Assembly: GCA_964511945.1 (NCBI GenBank)
Contig: CAZEHO010000001.1
Location: 248,001 to 312,000 of the forward strand
DNA: 64,000 nt
From: CAZEHO01 sp964511945
GTDB taxonomy: Bacteria > Actinomycetota > Acidimicrobiia > Spongiisociales > UBA11373
Reading direction: 5' to 3'
Numbering within the stretch: position 1 is the first letter of the stretch; each line of letters opens with the position of its first letter. Made by a program: the position numbers and the translations under genes. Positions 17,635-23,623 of this stretch are shown here, one piece after another. The notes below the pieces were generated by a model. The model had not been told where the DNA came from and made no database searches. It saw nothing but the letters and a program-made list of their open reading frames with translations.

Positions 17635-18081
17635 ATGCGGTGCCCTTTCTGTGGTGCTGACGACACCCGCGTCGTCGACAGCCGCCCGGCTGATGGTGGC
17701 CGGGCGATCCGCCGCCGCCGCGAGTGCGCCGAGTGCTCGGATCGATTCACCACCTACGAGCGGCGCGAACCCATCGTCATGGTGCGCAAACGTGACGGGT
17801 CCCTGGAAGCATTTGTCCTCGACAAGGTGGTTGCCGGGGTCGGCAAGGCGATCGCCGATCGTGACGTCCGCCTCGATGAGATCGAGCGTCTCACCGCGGA
17901 TGTCGAGCGGTATGCCCACGATCACGGGCCGGTGGTGCCCTCGGATGAGATCGGGCGTGAAGTGCTCCGCCACCTGCGATCGATCGACGAGATCATCTAT
18001 CTCCGGTTCGCCTCGGTGCACAAGGGATTCACCGGCGCCAGCGACTTCGAGCGGGAGATGGCCTCCCTCGAGGAGGACTGA
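17635..18081 (+). CDS. nrdR: Transcriptional repressor NrdR
   Basis: Represses ribonucleotide reductase genes in response to ATP/dATP. 148 residues: zinc ribbon with Cys3, Cys6, Cys31 and Cys34 (CPFC and CAEC), followed by an ATP-cone domain starting at IVMVRKRDGSLEAF and ending with IIYLRFASVHKGF. ATG at 17635 is placed exactly before MRCPFCG, the conserved family start. The nrd genes are not in the window. Ends 6 bases from the convergent membrane protein gene. Confidence 0.95.
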   Translation: MRCPFCGADDTRVVDSRPADGGRAIRRRRECAECSDRFTTYERREPIVMVRKRDGSLEAFVLDKVVAGVGKAIADRDVRLDEIERLTADVERYAHDHGPVVPSDEIGREVLRHLRSIDEIIYLRFASVHKGFTGASDFEREMASLEED

Positions 18082-18087
18082 GCGGGC

Positions 18088-19074
18088 CTACCCCCCGACC
18101 AGGATCAGGGCGGCGTCGAGTTGGGATCGCAGACCCGAAATGGTGTCTGCAGCCTGCCCGGCCACCGTGTCCAGCGGACGGATCAGGCCCAGATTGATGT
18201 CGGCGATTCGTCCTCTCGCCTCCCGCTCCAGCAGGACGGCGCCGCCGAGATTGCCATCGCGGAGTTCGCTGAGATAGTCGCTGTGCCAGTCACCGAGCCA
18301 GGCCAGGACACCGGCAACCTGGTCCCGGTGCAGTGCCAACTCGGGGATATCGGGAAGCCTGCCCAGTGCCGCAACGGCCTCGGCGAGTGAGTTGCTCAGT
18401 GCGCGTTCGGCCTCCACTGCGGGAAACGGAGTCGCCGAATTGGGGAGGGCGGGCATGTCGAGGATGGTGGCGATGCCAAGGCGGTAGTCGCTGACTCTCC
18501 GGAGGTGTCCGCTGAGGTCGGTCACGGCGGCGGCGATGGACCGAAGCCGGTTTCTCCCCGCGGTGATGTCGTCGAGACGTTCCGAGGGGACAGGGTCTGG
18601 GAGCACGATCATCCAGGCTGAAGTGGTCTCGGTGAGCCGGGCGGCGCTGGTCTCCAGCCTGAGCAGGGGTGCGATGGCGCCGGTGAGCACTTCCGGAGTC
18701 GCTCCCGGGTCGGCGATCAGGGCAACGGCGGATTCCGCTCCGCTGAGAGCGGCTGCGGTGTCACTTGCCGCCAGGCTGAACTGCGCCGACCGAGAGTCGG
18801 CGTGGACATCCGGGAAGCGAAACCCAAGGAGGACGACCCCCAGCAGAAGTGCTCCGAGGACAATCCAGGCGGTGACGAACGGCCAGCGGAATCGGCGCCC
18901 GGTGCGGATGGCACGGGCCAGCGGGCGGGGTTCCCAATCGAGGTCGAACCCGGCGGGGAGCGCCTCAAAGCCGGTGAATCGCTCCGACGGGCGCGGCGGG
19001 GTGGCCGGAGTGGTCTCCAGCATGCCCAGAATTGTCCGCTCGGCGGGGGCGGACGGCGTCGGATGGTCGGTCAC
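18088..19074 (-). CDS. Single-pass membrane protein of unknown function
   Basis: 328 residues from GTG 19074, with a purine-rich GGAGG ribosome site just before it. One membrane segment is visible (about residues 51-72, PFVTAWIVLGALLLGVVLLG) after a Pro/Arg-rich cytoplasmic N-terminus; the rest is Ala/Leu-rich and likely helical and extracytoplasmic. No family recognised. Longer in-frame starts would overlap dut on the other strand and are unlikely. Divergent from dut with about 40 bases between them. Confidence 0.7.
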   Translation of the reverse strand: MTDHPTPSAPAERTILGMLETTPATPPRPSERFTGFEALPAGFDLDWEPRPLARAIRTGRRFRWPFVTAWIVLGALLLGVVLLGFRFPDVHADSRSAQFSLAASDTAAALSGAESAVALIADPGATPEVLTGAIAPLLRLETSAARLTETTSAWMIVLPDPVPSERLDDITAGRNRLRSIAAAVTDLSGHLRRVSDYRLGIATILDMPALPNSATPFPAVEAERALSNSLAEAVAALGRLPDIPELALHRDQVAGVLAWLGDWHSDYLSELRDGNLGGAVLLEREARGRIADINLGLIRPLDTVAGQAADTISGLRSQLDAALILVGG

Positions 19075-19114
19075 GTTTCGGCCTCCGCTTCCTCTTCGAG
19101 CGATAATCGGCACC

Positions 19115-19564
19115 GTGCGGATTCTTCTGAAGCGACTGGACCGGGATCTTCCGATGCCGCGCCACGCCCACGCCGGGGACGGTGGAGTCGATCTCATGAC
19201 GCGTGAGGACGTCGAATTGGCCCCGGGAGCGCGGCAGGCGGTGCCGACCGGCGTCGCCGTCGCCATCCCCGAGGGGTACGCCGGACTGGTGACGCCCCGC
19301 AGCGGCCTGGCGCTCCGCCATGGCATCGGCGTTGTGAACGGGCCGGGGCTTGTCGACAGCGGCTACCGGGGAGAGATCAAGGTGCTGCTGGTCAATCATG
19401 GCCCCGAGATCGTCCGCCTGGCTCGTGGTGATCGGATCGCCCAGTTGGTGGTGGTCCCGGTGGCACTTCAGGAGTATTCGGAGGTCGATGAACTGCCGGA
19501 ATCAGGGCGCGGAGCGGGTGGTTTTGGCTCGACCGGCGCCTCTGGTCTGCGGGGGCCCTCGTGA
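19115..19564 (+). CDS. dut: Deoxyuridine 5'-triphosphate nucleotidohydrolase (dUTPase)
   Basis: Converts dUTP to dUMP, keeping uracil out of DNA. 149 residues with the five trimeric-dUTPase motifs in order: AGDGGVDL, PRSGLAL, GPGLVDSGYRGEIKV, RIAQLVVVP, and the C-terminal GRGAGGFGSTG. GTG 19115 gives the usual start just before the first strand (RILLKRLD). The tRNA genes begin 16 bases after its stop. Confidence 0.93.
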   Translation: MRILLKRLDRDLPMPRHAHAGDGGVDLMTREDVELAPGARQAVPTGVAVAIPEGYAGLVTPRSGLALRHGIGVVNGPGLVDSGYRGEIKVLLVNHGPEIVRLARGDRIAQLVVVPVALQEYSEVDELPESGRGAGGFGSTGASGLRGPS

Positions 19565-19580
19565 TAAGCTTCACCCCCAC

Positions 19581-19656
19581 GCGGACGTAGCTCAGTTGGT
19601 AGAGCGTCACCTTGCCAAGGTGAAGGTCGCCGGTTCGAGACCGGTCGTCCGCTCCA
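19581..19656 (+). tRNA. tRNA-Gly (GCC)
   Basis: Full cloverleaf: acceptor GCGGACG/CGTCCGC, D-stem GCTC/GAGC, anticodon stem TCACC/GGTGA around loop TTGCCAA (anticodon GCC), T-arm GCCGG-TTCGAGA-CCGGT. CCA is encoded. Confidence 0.95.
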
Positions 19657-19692
19657 GGGGGCGGCGTCGTGCCGCCCTTTCTGTGGGTCCAC

Positions 19693-19764
19693 GGCGGCGT
19701 GGCCGAGTGGCTTAGGCGCGGGTCTGCAAAACCCGTTACCCCGGTTCAATTCCGGGCGCCGCCT
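19693..19764 (+). tRNA. tRNA-Cys (GCA)
   Basis: Acceptor GGCGGCG/CGCCGCC, D-stem GCC/GGC, anticodon stem CGGGT/ACCCG around CTGCAAA (anticodon GCA), T-arm CCCGG-TTCAATT-CCGGG. CCA is not encoded, unlike its two neighbours. Confidence 0.94.
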
Positions 19765-19799
19765 CGAAGCCCGGGGGTACCATCCGGGGCCGAACATAC

Positions 19800-19874
19800 G
19801 GGCGCTTAGCTCAGGGGGAGAGCGCTTCCTTGACGCGGAAGAGGTCACAGGTTCAAATCCTGTAGCGCCCACCA
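19800..19874 (+). tRNA. tRNA-Val (GAC), integration site
   Basis: Acceptor GGGCGCT/AGCGCCC, D-stem GCTC/GAGC, anticodon stem CTTCC/GGAAG around TTGACGC (anticodon GAC), T-arm ACAGG-TTCAAAT-CCTGT, CCA encoded. Its 3' half from the anticodon loop on is repeated at 22138-22183. Confidence 0.95.
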
Positions 19875-19876
19875 GA

Positions 19877-19902
19877 GAAACCCCTGCTCAGCGGGGGTTT
19901 CT
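19877..19902 (+). terminator. Hairpin terminator after tRNA-Val
   Basis: GAAACCCC pairs with GGGGTTTC (19894-19901) around a 9-base loop, with T residues at the 3' side. A normal tRNA-operon terminator. Confidence 0.75.
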
Positions 19903-20374
19903 TGCCGTTCGGGGAGAGGTGCGGTTTGCGCCTGGCCCACACCGGGCCCACAGGCTTGGGGGTCTACGCGGAATCCCGGCCTCTCAGCTGGCTCTCACTC
20001 GGCTCCCCACCGTGCTCTTCGGGCCCGATAGGCGGCAGCCCGGCCTTGTACGGCGCGGGTGCTGGTGACAGAGTCGACGAAGTGGAGGACCAAGAAGCCG
20101 TCAACCAGCCCGTATCGGGAGATCGTTGGTAACCGGGAGAAGGCCGCTTTGGGATCAGCGGCAGCAGGACCGGGTCGACGGACCCGGATCAGCGATCGCG
20201 GTCATGCCGGGTTCGGTGGCTCCTCGACCGAGCCGCCGAACGGCGACACCTGTAACCACAACGGCGGCCGTCAACTCCCACCGGGCTCCAGCCGGCGGGG
20301 TGGAACCTGCCTACCGGTGGCTACCCCGGCATGGTAGATGGTGCTATGAGAGCTCGATTCCTGGATGAGGACTC
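19903..20374. other. Left interior of the tRNA-Val element without a convincing gene
   Basis: Only short frames are open. The single protein-like one is the minus-strand stretch 19995-20201, which has no ATG, GTG or TTG start and may be the tail of a lost gene. A 22-base repeat copy lies at 19932-19953. Confidence 0.5.
19932..19953. repeat. 22-base near-repeat, left copy
   Basis: Matches 21985-22006 with one mismatch. Each copy itself contains GGCCCACA twice, separated by three bases. One copy lies near each end of the tRNA-Val element. Confidence 0.6.
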
Positions 20375-20710
20375 CTATCCGACGAGCAGGGCGAAGATGG
20401 CGGCTACGACCAACAGCACGGACACAGTCGACACGACAAACAAGACCCACCCGGTGGTTCGCACCAGGCTGATCACAATCACCCAGGCGGCGAGGGCGGT
20501 CATTGCCACCACAGCAGCGAGGAACCATCCGAACTCCGACCAGCTCGCGCCGGCGGTCGCCGCGTCGTACGCAAGGAATGCGGTGAATCCGGTCAGCCCA
20601 GCAGCCACCGCTCCGGCAATCCACCCGCTCAACGGGTGTTCCCGATCCGGACGGTTCGGGTCTCCGCTCGAAGCGCCGCGTTGCAGTCCTAAGGAGGATG
20701 CGTGCGTCAT
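20375..20710 (-). CDS. Small membrane protein, three predicted helices, unknown function
   Basis: 111 residues from ATG 20710, which has a GGGAGG ribosome site seven bases upstream; an earlier in-frame start at 20734 is weaker. Three hydrophobic helices are visible (about residues 30-51, 60-80 and 88-110). No family is recognised. Lies inside the tRNA-Val element, so probably cargo. Confidence 0.55.
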   Translation of the reverse strand: MTHASSLGLQRGASSGDPNRPDREHPLSGWIAGAVAAGLTGFTAFLAYDAATAGASWSEFGWFLAAVVAMTALAAWVIVISLVRTTGWVLFVVSTVSVLLVVAAIFALLVG

Positions 20711-20908
20711 GATGCCTCCCATCCTCCCCCACATCCCCCATCATTAACGTACTCCAATCAAGCCCCGGAATCGAGCAAAATCGCTCAGTTTGGAATCGCC
20801 GGTGCCGCCGTTGCGGCGGCCGGGATCGGGACCTTGAGTCCCGATGACTGATTTGCTCGTTGTGCTCGCGATGGCGGCCGTCCCCTACGGCAACAAACCC
20901 AGGACGCT

Positions 20909-21103
20909 TCAGACTCTGTCCTCTCGAGCCCGGAGGTTCCCATAGGCGATGTGCCACTCAGCAGCCCGTTCGACAGCGCGGCGGCGGAAGGCGGTGTGTA
21001 AGCCCCCGATGAGTTCGCCCTCGCCCATCCCAGACACGCTACGCGAATGCTGCTCGGTCTCTGCAGACCTTCGGGCCTGAAGAGACACACGCACCTGCAA
21101 CAT
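20909..21103 (-). CDS. Possible small charged protein
   Basis: 64 residues, rich in Arg and Glu and plausibly soluble and helical (for example TAFRRRAVERAAEWHIAYGN). No known domain. The overlapping frame on the same strand looks less protein-like. Kept only as a possible gene of the element. Confidence 0.3.
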   Translation of the reverse strand: MLQVRVSLQARRSAETEQHSRSVSGMGEGELIGGLHTAFRRRAVERAAEWHIAYGNLRAREDRV

Positions 21104-21139
21104 GGTTTGCGGGAGTGAGATGGAAGGCGATTGAGAGCT

Positions 21140-21295
21140 TCAGCTCCGGTCGCTGAGACGCCGTGAGAGCCACTCGGCGACTGTGGCCTCGTTCTGGTCG
21201 CCGGCGGCGATGGCGAGCAACGTGTCGACCGCCTCGTTCGAATCGGACAGTCTTTGCGAGGGTCGGGCCGTCGATGCCTCCCTGATGCGCGTCAC
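21140..21295 (-). CDS. Possible small protein or C-terminal gene fragment
   Basis: The last 50 or so codons of this frame read like a real helical C-terminus (DSNEAVDTLLAIAAGDQNEA, then AEWLSRRLSDRS), while codons further upstream do not. A GTG at 21295 could start it, but the purine run before it is too close. It may be the tail of a truncated gene. Confidence 0.3.
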   Translation of the reverse strand: MTRIREASTARPSQRLSDSNEAVDTLLAIAAGDQNEATVAEWLSRRLSDRS

Positions 21296-21311
21296 CTCCG
21301 GGTGTCGCGGG

Positions 21312-21827
21312 TTAGGGATCTGTCCTGCAGAAGTAGAAACGGCGCTCGACCTCTGTGCACTCGCACCACCCGGTGAACCGATCGCACAAGGGTCGGTGGC
21401 CATCTGGTACGAACACGGACCCGTAGTCGTAGTCGATGAACCCGCCCCACCTGATCTCCACCAGCGGGTCATCACTGGCTCTCGTGTACCAATGGAGTCT
21501 CGCTGGCCCGCTGTCATCGAGTGCTCCGGCCTGATAGGCCGCCCATGCTTCTTGGAGAGCGCTCATGTCCCGCCGCACACCACGGTCGATAACGATGCTG
21601 GTCGATACCGAACCGGCCATGACCCCAACCAGGACTCCTACGGCCAGAATGCCCATGAGCCGCCACTTCAGTCGTGACCTCCGAACCACTGAGACGAGTA
21701 GGCCCGGGACTAGGAGAGCGGGCCCGAGCAGCGCCCACAGATTCACCCAGAAGATCACGTCGAGCCACACCCCGAGGGCGGCGACCAACTCGGCGATTGT
21801 GATCAACGCCGCGACCGCGATCAGCAA
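21312..21827 (-). CDS. Membrane protein of unknown function
   Basis: 171 residues from ATG 21827. Three hydrophobic segments in the first half (about 2-19, 26-48 and 57-79), then a soluble C-terminal half with many aromatic residues and several cysteines (LCDRFTGWCECTEVERRFYFC), which suggests an exported or cell-surface part. No family recognised. Element cargo by position. Confidence 0.6.
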   Translation of the reverse strand: MLIAVAALITIAELVAALGVWLDVIFWVNLWALLGPALLVPGLLVSVVRRSRLKWRLMGILAVGVLVGVMAGSVSTSIVIDRGVRRDMSALQEAWAAYQAGALDDSGPARLHWYTRASDDPLVEIRWGGFIDYDYGSVFVPDGHRPLCDRFTGWCECTEVERRFYFCRTDP

Positions 21828-22137
21828 GCAGAGGAAGACGGGGCCTGGCCGATGCCATTGGGAGCGCGACGCGTTTGAAGCGTCATGAGACTCTCCAGCT
21901 CCATGGTCCTCTGTTTCTACCAGGCTCTGGGGCTAGGAAGGGGAGACTTCGACCAATCCTCCAGCTGTGAACCCCAGAACGTGTCTGGCCCACACCAGGC
22001 CCACAGACGGCTGAGAAACGGCGTCAAATGCCGACGCGGACTGCAAACCATCAACCCGGTGAATCCTCAATGGTCATCGAATGCATCGAGGGTTTCGCCC
22101 GTCCGGCCGCCGGCCCTTAATTGAGCCCCACCGTTCA
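21828..22137. other. Right interior of the tRNA-Val element, no gene seen
   Basis: No frame with protein-like composition on either strand. Holds the right copy of the 22-base near-repeat (21985-22006). Confidence 0.5.
21985..22006. repeat. 22-base near-repeat, right copy
   Basis: Differs from 19932-19953 at a single base (A for G). Could be arm-type protein-binding sites of a lost integrase, by analogy with other tRNA-integrating elements. Confidence 0.6.
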
Positions 22138-22183
22138 TTGACGCGGAAGAGGTCACAGGTTCAAATCCTGTAGCGCCCACCAG
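22138..22183. repeat. Displaced 3' half of tRNA-Val (attachment-site copy)
   Basis: 46 bases identical to 19830-19875, from the anticodon loop through the encoded CCA. There is no 5' half in front of it, so it cannot make a tRNA. Marks the distal end of the integrated element. Confidence 0.9.
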
Positions 22184-22184
22184 T

Positions 22185-22209
22185 TAGCCACCGCCTTGTG
22201 CGGTGGCTA
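22185..22209 (+). terminator. Hairpin after the displaced tRNA-Val copy
   Basis: TAGCCACCGC pairs perfectly with GCGGTGGCTA around a 5-base loop. Probably the original terminator of the tRNA gene before insertion, since the intact copy has a different hairpin. Confidence 0.65.
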
Positions 22210-22305
22210 CGTCTTTGGCGGCCGCCTCATGTGTTGGCTCCGCGGGTCCTGCGCGGTGATGGTTTTGACGGCCGCTTGGGGTGCGCTCCCGGCTGTGTGG
22301 CGCAA

Positions 22306-22860
22306 CTACCCCGCGGTGCGGCTTGCCGCGTCGAGGGCGGACTGCAGGACGGCCAACTGATCTGAGTACTGCGGCTCAAAGAGGGGCGGACAATCTTCAA
22401 GGCCGGTCTGGGACGCTGCCAGCTTGACGGCGTAGTTGAAACAGGTCGACTCCCCGCAGAGACCACAGTTGGTCTGTGGCAGGTTGTGGTAGACCGCCAT
22501 CGGGTTGAGACGTTGCGGGGTCTCGAAGCTGGGTGTGATCTCGTCGCGTCGAGCCCAAGTCCGGTTGACCAGGTCGATCAAAGCATCGATCTCGCGTTCG
22601 GCCCACGCCCGGCTTTCGATGTCGCTGATGTCGATCTCACGAGCGTGGAACGCAACCTTGTGGCCATCCTTGCTCCACGTCAGCGCGTTGGCCGCCGGGG
22701 TGAATGAGGCACCGCTCAGCGTGGTGTTCAGATATGGCAGCACCTCGGAGATGTCCACCGCGAGGTGCGCCTTGGCGAAGTAGCGCTCTGCACCGGGCTC
22801 GCATGGTGGGGTGAGGATCTCCAGGTCGTATCCCTCGATGAGCACAGTCCGCCCTTTCAC
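22306..22860 (-). CDS. Stand-alone 4Fe-4S protein related to the corrinoid protein Fe-S domain
   Basis: About 184 residues from GTG 22860 (GTG 22845 is an alternative). The C-terminal part has LPQTNCGLCGESTCFNYAVK then LEDCPPLF, a four-cysteine motif (C-x2-C-x4-C-x16-C) closely matching the N-terminal cluster domain of the corrinoid Fe-S protein large subunit encoded at 29022 (LPQTNCKECGFPTCLAFAMK). The N-terminal part, about 110 residues, has no recognised domain. It sits divergent to the CODH/ACS genes, so an electron-transfer or corrinoid-related role is likely, but its function is not established. Confidence 0.78.
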   Translation of the reverse strand: MKGRTVLIEGYDLEILTPPCEPGAERYFAKAHLAVDISEVLPYLNTTLSGASFTPAANALTWSKDGHKVAFHAREIDISDIESRAWAEREIDALIDLVNRTWARRDEITPSFETPQRLNPMAVYHNLPQTNCGLCGESTCFNYAVKLAASQTGLEDCPPLFEPQYSDQLAVLQSALDAASRTAG

Positions 22861-23213
22861 CCCGTGGCCAGGTCTGGCCCCCGAGTCTATGACCACAGCT
22901 GGAGGTCGCGTCGATCTCGTTCGTGGCCGTAGTAGCCTCGGTGGATGCCGAAAGGCTCTGGTGCGATGCCGAAAGGCTCTGGTGCCGAGACAAGGGCGGA
23001 GGCATAGTGGCGATGTCTCGACGCTTGGGGCGCGAGTGACCGCCGGAATCGTATCTGTACTTCCCGTGGGTCCTGGTTTCACCTCGTTCGACCTCCCCGC
23101 GCTCAGCGGTCGGCCCTTCCTGACTGAGGGTGTGAAGGGACCCGCTGTGCAATCTCTGATATATTCGAATCTCGGCATAGGTTTCGTGCTGAGCAGATAG
23201 GTGGCGATTGAAG
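22861..23213. other. Divergent spacer before the CODH/ACS operon
   Basis: Separates the divergent Fe-S gene from the operon. It holds a 21-base tandem duplication (22946-22987) and a local AT-rich patch with a TATATT hexamer (23160-23165) and an ATTCGAAT palindrome (23163-23170), which could be a promoter -10 and an operator. No convincing -35 is spaced correctly. Confidence 0.4.
22946..22987. repeat. Perfect 21-base tandem duplication
   Basis: Two head-to-tail copies of GATGCCGAAAGGCTCTGGTG plus C. Not part of a longer array. Confidence 0.9.
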
Positions 23214-23597
23214 ATGATGTCGCTCGAAGTTGCTGTTCCGGCCATGTACGCCGATCACCACGTGGTCGAAGTTCGAAGAATCCTGTTCGAGATCCCCGGA
23301 GTAGAGACCATCCACGCCTCCTCCGCGTTTCAAGTCGTGGAGATCGAGTACGACCCCGAGAAGGCATCGGAAGACGCCCTCAAAGAGGCGCTATCCGGGG
23401 CCGGGTACATCGGTGAACTCCCGATGCCGACGGAGTCGGGCGAGCCCGCCGTCGGCCGCGACTCCACCACCTACTTCCGGCACACCGCTGCCGTCGAGAC
23501 CGCCGGCAACGTTGTCTCTTTCGGACAGGAGATCACCGCGACGGGACGGCCGCTCTGGCCGTGTCCCGGCATGACCCGCATCACCATGGATGAATGA
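23214..23597 (+). CDS. Small HMA-fold-like protein at the head of the CODH/ACS operon
   Basis: 127 residues from ATG 23214 (AGGTGG ribosome site at 23200-23205; ATG 23217 also possible). Residues 2-66 look like a heavy-metal-associated domain of beta-alpha-beta-beta-alpha-beta type (SLEVAVPAMYADHHVVEVRR, then VVEIEYDPEKASEDALKEAL and SGAGY). The metal-binding CxxC is replaced by a segment containing two histidines (MYADHH). The remaining 60 residues end in a PCPGMT motif with the only cysteine. First gene of the block and 26 bases before CODH, so a metallochaperone or assembly role is conceivable; that is inference. Confidence 0.7.
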   Translation: MMSLEVAVPAMYADHHVVEVRRILFEIPGVETIHASSAFQVVEIEYDPEKASEDALKEALSGAGYIGELPMPTESGEPAVGRDSTTYFRHTAAVETAGNVVSFGQEITATGRPLWPCPGMTRITMDE

Positions 23598-23623
23598 GGA
23601 TGAACCGATAAGGAGACAGCGCT

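Larger units (their letters stand above)
19830..22183. mobile_element. Integrated element or remnant bounded by a 46-bp tRNA-Val duplication
   Basis: The 3' half of tRNA-Val (19830-19875) recurs without mismatch at 22138-22183, the pattern left by tyrosine-integrase insertion at a tRNA 3' end. The 2.26 kb between the copies lacks a recognisable integrase and reads as accessory DNA: two small membrane-protein genes, weak short frames and long non-coding stretches, all unlike the dense flanks. On the minus strand an open stretch without a normal start (19995-20201) ends in a protein-like tail and may be gene debris. I read it as a decayed or mobilisable island. Confidence 0.7.

Noticed and set aside
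19902..20132. Plus-strand frame after the tRNA-Val terminator
   Set aside because: Starts inside the terminator, has Gly/Pro/Ser-rich non-protein-like composition and no ribosome site.
22138..22183. A second tRNA-Val gene
   Set aside because: Only the 3' half is present, without an acceptor 5' strand or D-arm.
22861..23367. N-terminal extension of the Fe-S gene on the minus strand
   Set aside because: The extension is Arg/Pro/Thr-rich, includes the 21-base tandem repeat and overlaps the HMA-like gene; GTG 22860 gives a compact protein.
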